NCBI RefSeq assembly: GCF_007859815.1
Contig: NZ_SJPH01000003.1
Coordinates: forward strand, 363,843-427,842
Direction of reading: 5' to 3'
DNA: 64,000 nt
From: Botrimarina hoheduenensis
GTDB lineage: Bacteria > Planctomycetota > Planctomycetia > Pirellulales > Lacipirellulaceae
The first letter of the stretch is position 1; every line of letters begins with the position of its first letter. This document shows positions 8,455-18,184 of the stretch, piece after piece. The position numbers and the translations under genes are program-made. The notes below the pieces were generated by a model that saw only the letters and a list, made by a program, of their open reading frames with translations, had not been told where the DNA came from and made no database searches.

Positions 8455-9459
8455 ATGTCTCCCGCCTTTCCCGCTTATGTCGTCGAGGGAACGCCGCACC
8501 AAGCCCAGGGCGGAGTGAGGCACCTCACGCTGGACCAGTTACCCGCCGGCGACGTGGTGATCGAAGTTGAGTGGTCAGGGGTCAACTACAAAGACGCACT
8601 GGCGGCAAGCGGACATCCGGGGGTTGCACCCCATCTGCCACACGTGCCAGGCATCGATTGCGCCGGGCGCGTCGTGCAGAGCCAGGTCGAGTCGTTACCG
8701 CTGGGCAAGGAAGTGCTGGTGACGGGCTATGACCAAGGAGCAACCCGTTGGGGCGGGTACTCCGCCATGGTGCGTACTCCGGCCGAATGGGTGGTTGAGC
8801 TGCCAGAGGGAATGACAACACGCCAAGCGATGATCTATGGCACGGCCGGGTTCACCGCCGCCCAGTGCGTCAAAGCGATCACAGACCGTGTCTCACCGGA
8901 AGCCGGCCCCGTGCTGGTGACCGGTGCTACCGGGGGGGTTGGTGTTTTCGCGGTGGGATTGCTCGCCAAGCTTGGCTATCGCGTAACCGCGGTGAGCGGC
9001 AAGCCCGAGGCCGCGACGCTGCTGGGTCAACTCGGCGTGGTCGAGGTGCTGCCGCGCGAAGCCCTGGCCGACAAGTCGGGCAATCCGCTGTTAGCGGCGC
9101 GCTGGGCGGCGGCTGTCGATACGGTCGGCGGAGCGCCACTGGCCTCGCTGCTGCGCTCGATCAAGCACCGTGGCGTGGTCGCCGCCTGCGGGCTCGTTGC
9201 CGGCGATCGCCTCGAGATCTCCCTGTATCCGTTTTTGCTGCGCGGCGTGACGCTGTGCGGCATCGACTCGGCGAAGTGTCCGCGCGCACCCCGGCTCGAG
9301 ATCTGGGATCTTCTTGCTGAGGCCTGGCGGATCGACCTGCCAGAAGGGCTGGTCCACGAAACCGACTTCGACGGGCTGCCCGCCGCTCTCCAGCAGATTC
9401 TCGCCGGAAAGATGCGGGGCCGTACTCTTGTGCGTCCCACAACCCCGACAAAAGCGTAG
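8455..9459 (+). CDS. YhdH/YhfP (AcuI-like) zinc-free MDR quinone oxidoreductase
   Basis: 334 aa from MSPAFPAYVVEGTPHQAQGG. It is a medium-chain dehydrogenase/reductase: the GroES-like half has VEWSGVNYKDALAASGHPGV and VPGIDCAGRVV, and the Rossmann half has VLVTGATGGVGVFAVGLLAK followed by SGKPEAATLLGQLG. The TVGGAPLASLL and GLVAGDRLEISLYPFLLRGV motifs are characteristic of the YhdH/AcuI subgroup, which reduces acryloyl-CoA or quinone-like enones with NADPH in the cytosol. The Zn-ligand Cys/His of alcohol dehydrogenases are absent. No dimethylsulfoniopropionate genes are near, so the acryloyl-CoA role is only a possibility. Confidence 0.88.
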   Translation: MSPAFPAYVVEGTPHQAQGGVRHLTLDQLPAGDVVIEVEWSGVNYKDALAASGHPGVAPHLPHVPGIDCAGRVVQSQVESLPLGKEVLVTGYDQGATRWGGYSAMVRTPAEWVVELPEGMTTRQAMIYGTAGFTAAQCVKAITDRVSPEAGPVLVTGATGGVGVFAVGLLAKLGYRVTAVSGKPEAATLLGQLGVVEVLPREALADKSGNPLLAARWAAAVDTVGGAPLASLLRSIKHRGVVAACGLVAGDRLEISLYPFLLRGVTLCGIDSAKCPRAPRLEIWDLLAEAWRIDLPEGLVHETDFDGLPAALQQILAGKMRGRTLVRPTTPTKA

Positions 9460-9544
9460 CAACGCCGCCTTGGATCCGACCTGTGCGGGTAAGTGCGGTC
9501 AAGCCGGTTGGGTCCGCGCGGAGGGCAATCCAAGGCGGAATGAA

Positions 9545-9574
9545 TGGTCAGCACCTGTGGTGGCGATCTATAAT
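9545..9574 (+). promoter_or_regulatory. Candidate sigma70-type promoter for the gene at 9634
   Basis: A perfect TATAAT lies at 9569-9574, with TGGTCA (four of six matches to TTGACA) at 9545-9550 and an 18-base spacer. Initiation would fall near 9580, leaving about a 50-base leader before the ATG at 9634. It lies in an otherwise G+C-rich gap. Confidence 0.45.
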
Positions 9575-9633
9575 TGGCGGAGACACTGCTGCTGTCAGCC
9601 TGCGCCTCCGCCGACTTCTGGGAGACCGAAGCG

Positions 9634-10245
9634 ATGAACACCCCTTCCCCCCGCAACCTGACGCGCCAGTGGGCCCTCGTGGTCTGCGTAGCGCCGTTGT
9701 CGCTGCTGGTGACGAAAGCCTCGGCTCAGCCACTCGGGCTGAATTCACCGGGCGTGGGCTCGCAGTACGCCAACAACTATCGCCGGGAAACGTCGGGCAT
9801 CAACTACACGGTCGCCAATATCAACCAGAACGTGCTCAACCAGAGCACGGGCATTTTCAACGGCATTGGGGTCTCGAGCGGGCTCACGCGCGCGTCCCAG
9901 TATCGCGTCGACAGTTCACTTCGGCCCGCCGGACCCGCCGCGAAGCCGTTTTCGGGAATCACGCGCCGGCCCACGGTCAGCCCTTATTTGTCGTTATTCA
10001 ACGAGTCGCTCGACGACAACTTTGAGACTTACACTACGCTCGTCCGGCCACAGCTCCAGCAGCAAAGGCTCAACGATCAGCTACAGCGACAAACCCAGCT
10101 GCTGAACCAGCGGTTCCAAGAGCTTTCAGCCCGACCCGCGTTCAATCCCCAGGGCTCTGAGCAAGCGCTCGCCACGGGCCATCCCACGTTCTTCAACAAC
10201 ACCTTCGGATTTTACCCCACAGCCGGAGGACCTCGGCGAAGGTAA
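9634..10245 (+). CDS. Secreted protein of unknown function
   Basis: 203 aa from MNTPSPRNLTRQWALVVCVA; residues 1-32 are a signal peptide ending KASAQ. The mature part is rich in Asn, Gln and Ser (NYRRETSGINYTVANINQNV, LQQQRLNDQLQRQTQLLNQR) with a short Gln-rich helical stretch at about 140-165 and a Gly/Phe tail. I recognise no domain. It is preceded by a good -10 box. Size and composition suggest a periplasmic or surface protein; function is unknown. Confidence 0.7.
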   Translation: MNTPSPRNLTRQWALVVCVAPLSLLVTKASAQPLGLNSPGVGSQYANNYRRETSGINYTVANINQNVLNQSTGIFNGIGVSSGLTRASQYRVDSSLRPAGPAAKPFSGITRRPTVSPYLSLFNESLDDNFETYTTLVRPQLQQQRLNDQLQRQTQLLNQRFQELSARPAFNPQGSEQALATGHPTFFNNTFGFYPTAGGPRRR

Positions 10246-10373
10246 GGCACACGACCGTCTCCGCCAAAAATTACCCGGTCAGCCGGGTGCCAAACCTATG
10301 CTTTTTGCTACGCATCGGCCGAGTTTGCGGCTAATCTGAGGGTCTACCCCCACGATTACCACAACCTCTGGAA

Positions 10374-12200
10374 ATGCGACCGATGCACTTCTTTCGCGCC
10401 GCCCTTTCTTTGGCGGTCCTGCTATTTGTCGGCAACGGTTGGGCCAACGATGTCGATTTCCTGCCTCCGCCCAGCTACTACGCGGGGGCAACCGGGACCG
10501 GCGCGGCGCTGAAAAGCCAGCTCCAGTCGATCACCTCGACGGGGCACATCCAGCGCACCTACGGCGACTTCCGCAACTCGGCGATCATCCACGACGCCGA
10601 CCCCAATAATCCGGGCAACATCCTGCTGACCTACAACCGGGCATCGGTATCGGGCACTTGGGATAGCGGCTCCACCTGGAACCGTGAGCACGTTTGGCCC
10701 CAGTCGCTGCAAACGGGCAGCGCTAACAACTCGAGCGTCGGCAACCTGGGCGATCCCCACTCTCTGCGACCGAGCAATCCTTCGATCAACACCAGCCGCG
10801 GCAACGATCCTTTCGGCTTGGTCAATACGACGGGCAGCTTCGGAGCGGTGGCGGGCGGTTACTATTACCCGGGCGACGCCGACGCGGGCGACTTGGCCCG
10901 CTCGCTCTTCTACTCGGCCACTCGCTATAGCGGTCTGACCCTGGTCAACGGCCAGCCCGGCTCGAACCAAATGGGCGATCTTGCTTCGCTCGTCCAATGG
11001 CACTATCGCGACGAGCCCGACACCTTTGAGCGCCGGCGCAATCAAGCGGTCTATAGTTCGGGCTTAAACCCTTCGTACTACACCAACAATCGCAACCCCT
11101 ACGTTGATCACCCTGAATTCGTGTGGTCGGTCTTCGTCGACAATCAAAACGATAGTCAGGTGACACTCGCCGGGGGGTCTGCCTCGGCCGACGGTTCTTC
11201 GGTTCTGGCGCTCGATTTCGGCCGCGTTTATGTCGGGCAGCCGACGCCCACGCTGACGCAGAGCATCACGCTGGACAAAGGCGGGTCGGACGGAACCTAT
11301 TTTCAGGTGACTACCGCGGGCGCGGCGACCAGCAGCCTGACGGGGCGACACAACGCGTTCCGCAACGGCGGCACCGATACGCGTACGTTTGATGTCGGTA
11401 TTACCGCGAACACCGCGCTGCCGGGGATCGCCTCGGGCGTGGTGACGATCGACAACCTCGACATCACAACCGGGGCGGGCGTTGGCCGCGGCGCTCAGGA
11501 TGGCAACGACCTGATCGCAATGAGTCTTGCGGTGCTCAGTCACCCGGTGGCATCGTTCTCGACCGCCATGGAAACCCGCGCCGCGACTATCGACTTTGGT
11601 CAAGTAGCGCTGGGAGACAGCGTGGCGGGGATCGAACTGGCGATCGCGAATCTCGGCGTTGGGTCCGGCGGGTCGCTGTTTGCGGCCGACCTCGACCTCG
11701 ACACGATCCTCGGCCTAGGCGACACCGCGGCGTTCTCGCTGGGGCTCTCGGCTTTCTCTGGCCTGTCGCAAGGGGCCGCCAGCCTCGCCTCAGCGAGCCT
11801 GATGACCAGCATGGCAGGCGTCTTTGAAGCAACCTACACCCTCGCGCTTTCGGGCGAGGATCTCGCCGGCGAACAGATGCAAACGCTCGCGCTCACGCTG
11901 CGGGGCGAGGTGATCGATGCGGCCATCCAACCGGGCGACTTTACCGGCGACGGGGCCGTGGACAACTTCGACCTGAACCTGTTGCTGCTCAACTGGGGTG
12001 CTCCGACCTCGCCGCTGCCGCTGGGCTGGAACGGCGATCCGCCAATCGGCGGCAGTGTCGATAACGACGAGCTGAACGCGATGCTGCTCAACTGGGGTGC
12101 CGGCACATCAAGCGTCGCGGTTCCTGAGCCGACGGGCTTGGTGCTGGTTGCGCTGCTCGGCGGTCTGCTGAGCCCTTGCCGTCGCGTGCCGCGTAGCTAG
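10374..12200 (+). CDS. Secreted endonuclease I with dockerin-like segment and PEP-CTERM anchor
   Basis: 608 aa. A signal peptide (to about residue 24, GNGWAND) precedes an EndA/NucM-type endonuclease I domain (about 30-260). Its beta-beta-alpha-metal core shows in NREHVWPQS (catalytic His) and in LGDPHSLRPSNPSINTSRGN. These enzymes cut DNA or RNA nonspecifically outside the cytoplasm. Residues about 270-510 are beta-rich, with two similar segments beginning ALDFGRVYVGQPTP and TIDFGQVALGDSVAG. A dockerin-like Ca-binding pair follows (GDFTGDGAVDNFDLNLLLLN; DNDELNAMLLNWG), then VPEPTGLVLVALLGG plus Arg, a PEP-CTERM sorting signal for exosortase. Nutrient scavenging from extracellular nucleic acid is a reasonable guess. 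Confidence 0.88.
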   Translation: MRPMHFFRAALSLAVLLFVGNGWANDVDFLPPPSYYAGATGTGAALKSQLQSITSTGHIQRTYGDFRNSAIIHDADPNNPGNILLTYNRASVSGTWDSGSTWNREHVWPQSLQTGSANNSSVGNLGDPHSLRPSNPSINTSRGNDPFGLVNTTGSFGAVAGGYYYPGDADAGDLARSLFYSATRYSGLTLVNGQPGSNQMGDLASLVQWHYRDEPDTFERRRNQAVYSSGLNPSYYTNNRNPYVDHPEFVWSVFVDNQNDSQVTLAGGSASADGSSVLALDFGRVYVGQPTPTLTQSITLDKGGSDGTYFQVTTAGAATSSLTGRHNAFRNGGTDTRTFDVGITANTALPGIASGVVTIDNLDITTGAGVGRGAQDGNDLIAMSLAVLSHPVASFSTAMETRAATIDFGQVALGDSVAGIELAIANLGVGSGGSLFAADLDLDTILGLGDTAAFSLGLSAFSGLSQGAASLASASLMTSMAGVFEATYTLALSGEDLAGEQMQTLALTLRGEVIDAAIQPGDFTGDGAVDNFDLNLLLLNWGAPTSPLPLGWNGDPPIGGSVDNDELNAMLLNWGAGTSSVAVPEPTGLVLVALLGGLLSPCRRVPRS

Positions 12201-12218
12201 GCCCCCGTCGCGTCACGG

Positions 12219-15200
12219 TTACTCTTTGCGGGCTGCCGCGCCGCGCAGCAGCACATAAAAGACCGGCGTCAGAAACAGCCCGAGCACGGTAACCCCCAGC
12301 ATGCCGCTAAAGACGGCGGTGCCCAGTGCGCGTCGCATCTCCGAGCCGGCACCGGTGGCGATCAGCAGCGGGATCACGCCCAGGATAAACGAGAAGGCGG
12401 TCATCAAGATGGCCCGCAGCCGCAGCCGACAGGCCTCGACGGCCGCGTCGTAACGGCTCATCCCCTCGTCTTCGAGCGTTTTGGCGAACTCAACAATGAG
12501 GATCGCGTTCTTGCACGCCAGCGCGATCAACACCACAAAGCCGATCTGCGTGAGCACATTGTTGTCCATCCCGCGGAACCACACGCCGCCGATCGCGAAT
12601 AGCAAGCACAGCGGCACGATAAGCACGACCGCCAATGGCAAGATCCAGCTTTCGTACTGCGCGGCGAGTGTTAAGAAGACGAACACCACGCACAGCGGGA
12701 AGATGTACAATGCCGTGTTGCCCGCAAGCTGCTCTTGATAGGCCAAGTCGGTCCACGCGTAGCTAAATCCCTGCGGCAAGGTCTGTTCGGCAAGCCGTTC
12801 CAGCGAGTCCATCGCCTGCCCGGAACTGGTCCCCGGCAACGAGACTCCGGTCACGTCGGCCGCGGGAAAAAGGTTGTAGCGCTCGACACGGTCAGGCCCC
12901 ACCCGATCGCGCACCTCAACGAGCGTGCCGAGCGGCACGCTGGCACCGCTCGCGCTGCGGGTGCGGAGCCGATAGATGTCTTCGACATCGTCGCGGAACT
13001 CGGCTTCGGACTGCGCGGTAACTCGATAGGTGCGCCCCAGATCGTTGAAGTCGTTCACGTACAGCGAGCCAAGGTATACCTGTAGGGTTTCAAACACGTT
13101 GCCGAGAGGCACGTCGAGCTGCTGGGCTTTGGTGCGATCGATGTCGATGTACAGCTGGGGCGTATTGGCCCGATAAAACGAGTAGGCAAACGCCAATCCC
13201 GACTGCGGTCCGAGCTGACCAAAGGCAGCGCCAATCAGGCCCTCCGCGGCGGCACCGAGCGCCTGATAGCCGCGTCCGCCACGGTCCTGAACATAGAGCT
13301 TCACGCCGCCGGCCGACCCGATGCCGCGCACCGAGGGCGGCGCGATCACTTGCACGCTCGCCTCCTGAACCTCGGCGAAGCGCTGCTGCAAGTCGGTCTG
13401 CACAGCGTTTATCAACAGTCCCGACTTCGCGCGCTCGCGCGCATCGGAGAGCGTCACGAAGCACGTCCCCGTGTTCGGACTGTTGACGTTCGTCGCGCCG
13501 GAGAAGCCGGCGAAACCGACCGAGTGCGCAACGCCCGGCGTTTGCTCGGCGATCTCACTCACACGGCGCACAACCGCGTCCGTCCGCGCAAGCGACGCGC
13601 TGTCGGGAAGCTGTGCCGTGACGATCAGATAACCCTGATCCTGCTCGGGAATGAACCCGGTGGGGACCGCATCGAAAGCGAACTTCGTGCCGACGAGCAA
13701 TCCGCCGTAGAGGATCAACACGAGCAAGCCGACCCGCACGGCGCTGCGTACCGTTCCCGCGTAGATCCCCGTCAGCCAGTCGAATACCGCGTTAAACGGG
13801 CGAAAAAACCAACCGAAGATCAGATCCATGGCGCGCGTCAGCAGGCCGGGCTTGGCATCGTGTGGCTGGAGCAGCAAGCCACACATCGCCGGCGTCAGCG
13901 TTAGCGAGACGAACGTGCTGAAAACGGTCGCGGCGGCGATCGTGATCGCGAACTGCTGATAGAACTGGCCGCTGATGCCTCCCATAAACGCGGTCGGCAC
14001 GAATACCGCCACCAACACGAGCGACGTAGCAATGAGCGCGGATCCGACCTCGGTCATCGCCTCTTTGGTCGCTTGCTTGGGGGTCAGCCCTTTGGCGATC
14101 AGGCGTTCCACGTTCTCGACCACAACGATCGCGTCATCCACCACCACCCCGATCGCGAGCACCAGACCAAACAACGACAGATTGTTGAGGCTGAACCCGA
14201 TCCCGTTCATCACGGCGAACGTCCCCACGAGCGAAATGGGGATCGCCACCACAGGAATCAGCGTCGCCTGCCAGCGCTGCAAGAAGATAAACACGGTCAG
14301 CACCACCAGCGCGCCGGCTTCGAGCAGCGTGCGGAAGACTTCGTTGATCGACTCTTCGACAAACTCGGTCGGGTTGTAAACAATTTCGTAGTCAAGCCCC
14401 GCGGGGAAGTCTTTGCGCAGCTCGTCCATGGTTGCGACGACCTCTTGTGCGGTCGCAACGCTGTTCGTGCCGGGCCTCTGGAAAACAATCAGCGCAATGG
14501 CGTTCTTGCCATCCAGATAGCTGTTGACCGAATAGTCCTGGGCCCCCAGTTCAACACGGGCAACGTCGCTCACGCGGGTGAGCCGCCCGTCTTCGCCCCG
14601 TTTGACGACGATATCGCCGAACTCTTCGGCGGTGCGTAACCTACCCTGGCTCGATATGAGCAGCTGAAAGCTGGTCGGGTCGTCCATCGGGGGCTGCCCC
14701 AGCTTGCCGGCAGCAACCTGCACGTTCTGCTCGCGCAAGGCACCGATCACATCGCCCGCTGTCAGGTCAAGCGAAGCCAGCCGGTCAACGTCCAGCCAGA
14801 CGCGCATGCTGTACTCGGTCGCACCAAACACGGTCAGATCACCAACCCCGCCCAGGCGCGCCAGCGTGTCGCGGATCTGCAGGTAGGCATAGTTGGCGAT
14901 ATAGAGCTGATCGAGCGAGGCATCGGGCGAGATCAGGTGGACCACCATCAGCATCTCGGGCGAGGACTTCTTGGTGGTAACGCCCACCTGACGCACTTCT
15001 TCGGGCAGTCTCGGCAGAGCGACCGAAACCCGGTTCTGGACGAGCACCTGGGCCTGATCGACATCGGTCCCCAGCTTAAAGGTGATGGTCAGCTGCATCG
15101 CGCCGTCGGGGGTCGATTGCGACCGCAGGTAGAGCATCTCCTCAACACCGTTGATCTCTTGTTCGAGCGGTGTCGCGACGGTCTCGGCGATCGTCTGCGG

Positions 15201-15365
15201 CGTGGCACCCGGGTAACTCGCCGTGACCACCACCGTCGGCAGCGCGATCTCCGGGTACTGCGCAACCGGCAGAACGTAGTAGCTGATCGCGCCCACGATC
15301 ATCACCACGATCGATAAGACCGTGGCGAAAATCGGGCGATCGACAAAGAAGTGCGCGAACTTCAT
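12219..15365 (-). CDS. RND multidrug efflux pump inner-membrane protein (HAE1/AcrB family)
   Basis: 1048 aa, the usual AcrB/MexB length. TM1 begins FFVDRPIFATVLSIVVMIVG; PATPLEQEINGVEEMLYLRS and the porter loops follow. TM4 has GLVLAIGVVVDDAIVVVENV with the Asp pair of the proton relay, and TM10 has ALACKNAILIVEFAKTLEDE with the relay Lys. The pump exports amphiphilic compounds by proton antiport in a trimer with an adaptor and an outer-membrane channel. The start overlaps the adaptor stop (ATGA), so the two are translationally coupled. No TolC-like gene or TetR regulator is in the window. Confidence 0.96.
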   Translation of the reverse strand: MKFAHFFVDRPIFATVLSIVVMIVGAISYYVLPVAQYPEIALPTVVVTASYPGATPQTIAETVATPLEQEINGVEEMLYLRSQSTPDGAMQLTITFKLGTDVDQAQVLVQNRVSVALPRLPEEVRQVGVTTKKSSPEMLMVVHLISPDASLDQLYIANYAYLQIRDTLARLGGVGDLTVFGATEYSMRVWLDVDRLASLDLTAGDVIGALREQNVQVAAGKLGQPPMDDPTSFQLLISSQGRLRTAEEFGDIVVKRGEDGRLTRVSDVARVELGAQDYSVNSYLDGKNAIALIVFQRPGTNSVATAQEVVATMDELRKDFPAGLDYEIVYNPTEFVEESINEVFRTLLEAGALVVLTVFIFLQRWQATLIPVVAIPISLVGTFAVMNGIGFSLNNLSLFGLVLAIGVVVDDAIVVVENVERLIAKGLTPKQATKEAMTEVGSALIATSLVLVAVFVPTAFMGGISGQFYQQFAITIAAATVFSTFVSLTLTPAMCGLLLQPHDAKPGLLTRAMDLIFGWFFRPFNAVFDWLTGIYAGTVRSAVRVGLLVLILYGGLLVGTKFAFDAVPTGFIPEQDQGYLIVTAQLPDSASLARTDAVVRRVSEIAEQTPGVAHSVGFAGFSGATNVNSPNTGTCFVTLSDARERAKSGLLINAVQTDLQQRFAEVQEASVQVIAPPSVRGIGSAGGVKLYVQDRGGRGYQALGAAAEGLIGAAFGQLGPQSGLAFAYSFYRANTPQLYIDIDRTKAQQLDVPLGNVFETLQVYLGSLYVNDFNDLGRTYRVTAQSEAEFRDDVEDIYRLRTRSASGASVPLGTLVEVRDRVGPDRVERYNLFPAADVTGVSLPGTSSGQAMDSLERLAEQTLPQGFSYAWTDLAYQEQLAGNTALYIFPLCVVFVFLTLAAQYESWILPLAVVLIVPLCLLFAIGGVWFRGMDNNVLTQIGFVVLIALACKNAILIVEFAKTLEDEGMSRYDAAVEACRLRLRAILMTAFSFILGVIPLLIATGAGSEMRRALGTAVFSGMLGVTVLGLFLTPVFYVLLRGAAARKE

Positions 15366-16738
15366 TGGGGGGCCCCTTGCACGGCAGCCGCGTTAACCGG
15401 CTTTTGCAACCACTGCTCGGGCGGAACCGGCACATAAGAGTCTGGCAAGCCGTCATCGGGGCCCAGCGGGATCTCACCCGGAACGGACTCGACCGGCGCT
15501 CCCGGGCGGCAACGCTGCATGCCGTTGATCACCACGCGATCTTCGGGACGGAGCCCCTCCAGCACGGCGCGCAGACCGCGGATCATCCGTCCGGGTTTGA
15601 TCGGCCGAACCTTCGCCAGGCCGTCGTCGCCAACCACAAACACAAATTTACTGGCTTGGTCGGTGGCGATCGCTTCGTCGGGGATCAGCACCGCGTTGTA
15701 GGGTGCCCCGCCGGGGACCTGAATGCGAACAAACAAACCCGGCGTGAGGATGTCGTCCGGATTGGGGAAGATCGCTCGGGCGCGGATCGTGCCGGTCGCG
15801 CGATCGACCCGGTTGTTCACGAAGTCGATGTACCCCTGATGAGGGTAGTCGTCTTCGTCCACGAGCGCCATGTAGACAGGGGTTTTGGCCTCACGTGAAC
15901 TGGTGCGTTGCTCGGACCGATCCAAGCGGATGTACTTCATGAGCGCTTTCTCGTTGGCGTCCAGATCGGCGTGGATCGGGTCGATCGAGACAATCGTTGT
16001 GAGCGTCGCGGCCCCCAAACCGCCCGCGATCAGGTTCCCCTCCGTCACCTGCCGACGCCCGATACGTCCGCTGATGGGGGCCAGGATCTGGCAGTATTCC
16101 CGATCCAGCTGCGCGGCTCGCACCGCGGCTTCAGCTGTCGCAATCGCCGCCTCGGCGGCGGTTACGGCGGCTCGGGCTGACTCGATCTCGGCGTCAGCGG
16201 CGTACTGATCCGCTTGCGATTGACGGACCGCACTGACGAGAACGTCGTACTCGTCCTCGCTAATCGCTCCGCTGGGAACCAGCGGCCGGGCGCGCCGCGC
16301 CTGGGCTTCGGCTAGCTCGAGCTGTGCCAGCGACTGCTGCTTCTTGGCTTCGGCCTGACGCACCTGAGATTCGGCCTGGCTGCGCACCGCCGTTGCCTCG
16401 TCGGCAGTGGCAGTGGCCTGCGCGAGGGCCGCCTCGTAGGGCCGCGGATCGATCACAAACAGCAACTGTCCGCGCTCGACCAGCTGTCCTTCTTGGAAGT
16501 GGTGCGAGATCAGGTAGCCGCTCACGCGGGACTGAACGCTAACCTCTTCGATCGCCGCTAGTCGGCCGGTGTAGGAATCCCAGTCAAGCGCCTGCTTCAC
16601 CAACGGGTTGGCGACCGTCACTTTGGGTGCCGGAGGTCCCCCGGTGTTACCTGGGCGGTCCGCTGTACCGCCGCATCCCCACAAGAAAAGCGGCAGCAAG
16701 ATGCCACCGCGCCACAGGCCCTTCCCTGTCATCACCAT
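15362..16738 (-). CDS. RND efflux periplasmic adaptor (membrane fusion lipoprotein)
   Basis: 458 aa. The N-terminus MVMTGKGLWRGGILLPLFLWGC is a lipoprotein signal, with Cys as the lipidated residue. The order of domains is typical of AcrA/MexA: lipoyl half (VQSRVSGYLISHHFQEGQLV), a long alpha-hairpin (about 100-215, Ala/Gln/Glu-rich), second lipoyl half with ILAPISGRIGRRQVTEGNL, then beta-barrel and membrane-proximal domains (FPNPDDILTPGLFVRIQVPG). It bridges the pump encoded immediately downstream and an outer-membrane channel. The gene leads a two-gene operon whose promoter should lie in 16739-16848. Confidence 0.95.
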   Translation of the reverse strand: MVMTGKGLWRGGILLPLFLWGCGGTADRPGNTGGPPAPKVTVANPLVKQALDWDSYTGRLAAIEEVSVQSRVSGYLISHHFQEGQLVERGQLLFVIDPRPYEAALAQATATADEATAVRSQAESQVRQAEAKKQQSLAQLELAEAQARRARPLVPSGAISEDEYDVLVSAVRQSQADQYAADAEIESARAAVTAAEAAIATAEAAVRAAQLDREYCQILAPISGRIGRRQVTEGNLIAGGLGAATLTTIVSIDPIHADLDANEKALMKYIRLDRSEQRTSSREAKTPVYMALVDEDDYPHQGYIDFVNNRVDRATGTIRARAIFPNPDDILTPGLFVRIQVPGGAPYNAVLIPDEAIATDQASKFVFVVGDDGLAKVRPIKPGRMIRGLRAVLEGLRPEDRVVINGMQRCRPGAPVESVPGEIPLGPDDGLPDSYVPVPPEQWLQKPVNAAAVQGAPQ

Positions 16739-16848
16739 CTCCCGCCTTATTGGCCGAATGACCGCGGAACCGTTCCTTGGCCTAGGACATTTTGAGGGTA
16801 GTTGCTGAGCGCGGCCTTCGCTACCGAAGCGGGGCGACGGCCCGCTCG

Positions 16849-18027
16849 CTAATCAACATGCTCCACCTTCTGCCACGAACCGCTCTCGGTTGAAGCAACG
16901 ACCGCGTCGAGCACCGCCACACACTGGGCCCCATCCCTAAAGTCGGGCGTCACCTCGCCACCGCTGGCGATCGCTTGCAGCAAGTCGTAAACACCGTTCA
17001 CGAATCCGTGCTCGTAGCCCAGAATGTGCCCCGGTGGCCACCACGCGCTAACGTACGGATGGACCGCTTCGGTGGCGAGAATCTGCCGGAATCCGCGGCG
17101 ATCGGCCGGATCGTCTGCCGAGTAGTACTCAAGGACGTTCATGTCCTCAAAGTTCCAGGCGAGCGAACCGCGGCTGCCGCTGATCTCGAAGCGGTTGTAG
17201 TTTTTCCGACCGGTTGCCATGCGAGTCGCCTCGAAGGTGCCGATGGCACCCCCGGCGAAACGGGCCAGGAAGATCGCGGCGTCATCGACCGTGACCTCGC
17301 CCATTCCCTTCTTGCCGGTCTCGGCCGTGCTGGCACCAACGCCCGATCCGGATCCATCGGGCCAGGGGCGTTCTTTGACGAAGGTCTTCAGTTCGCCGAC
17401 CACCTCGGTGATCTCGTCGCCGGTCAGGTAGCGAGCCAGATCGATCGCGTGGGCGTTCAAGTCGCCGTGGGCACCGGAGCCGGCCACTTTCTTCACCAGC
17501 CGCCAGCTCATCGGAGCGCAGGGGTCGGCAAGCCAATCTTGGAGATAGGTGGCCCGGTACTGGCGGACCTCGCCGATCGCGCCGTCGGCGATCATCTGCT
17601 TGGCAAGCGAAACCGCGGGAGCCCGCCGGTAGCAGAAGTTGACCATGTGCCGAACCTTCGCGGCGCGCGCCGCGGCGAGCATCTGCTTGGCGTCTTCCAG
17701 ACTGTTCGCGAGCGGCTTCTCGCAGAAGACGTGTTTGCCCGCCTTGGCGGCGGCGATGGCGATCGGAGCGTGGGTGTCGCCGGGCGTGCAAACATCAACC
17801 AGGTCGATATCGTCTGCCGCAACGAGCTTCTCCCAGTCCACCTCGCCGCGTTCCCACCCGAAGCGCTTGGCGAAGGCATCGACCTCGTTCTGATCGAGCC
17901 CGCAAACCGCTTTCATCTCCGAAGGGAGGGACAAGTCAAAGAACTTGCCGACCTTCACGTAGGCGTTCGAGTGGGCTTTGCCCATGAATCGGTTGCCAAT
18001 CAGCCCGACGCGGATCGAAGAAGCCAT
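16849..18027 (-). CDS. Gfo/Idh/MocA family NAD(P)-dependent oxidoreductase
   Basis: 392 aa from MASSIRVGLIGNRFMGKAHS. The Rossmann motif is GLIGNRFMG (Gly-x-x-Gly variants are usual here). VDVCTPGDTHAPIAIAAAKA and the signature HVFCEKPLANSLEDAKQM follow, with the EKP Lys of the active site. The C-terminal half has VAGSGAHGDLNAHAIDLARY, matching the family's G-D-x-G/N-x-H-x-x-D core. Members oxidise or reduce sugars, inositols or bile pigments; planctomycetes have very many and the substrate is not readable. It is divergent from the acyltransferase gene. Confidence 0.92.
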   Translation of the reverse strand: MASSIRVGLIGNRFMGKAHSNAYVKVGKFFDLSLPSEMKAVCGLDQNEVDAFAKRFGWERGEVDWEKLVAADDIDLVDVCTPGDTHAPIAIAAAKAGKHVFCEKPLANSLEDAKQMLAAARAAKVRHMVNFCYRRAPAVSLAKQMIADGAIGEVRQYRATYLQDWLADPCAPMSWRLVKKVAGSGAHGDLNAHAIDLARYLTGDEITEVVGELKTFVKERPWPDGSGSGVGASTAETGKKGMGEVTVDDAAIFLARFAGGAIGTFEATRMATGRKNYNRFEISGSRGSLAWNFEDMNVLEYYSADDPADRRGFRQILATEAVHPYVSAWWPPGHILGYEHGFVNGVYDLLQAIASGGEVTPDFRDGAQCVAVLDAVVASTESGSWQKVEHVD

Positions 18028-18184
18028 GAGAGAGTGAGAAAAAAGGACGGGAAATAGAGGGGCGAAACGCTGCAAGGTGCCCCATTACATTAATGGCAAT
18101 CGTCCACAGCGGGCAGTCCCCGCCCGCTATGCTCCTCGGCACCCGCTCCCGTCCGCGGGCGTTCCGCGAAAAGGTCTCCTCCGT

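Noticed and set aside
16975-18057. 360-aa plus-strand frame opposite the Gfo/Idh/MocA gene
   Set aside because: No family features; the minus strand has GxxxxG, EKP and GDxNxH motifs.
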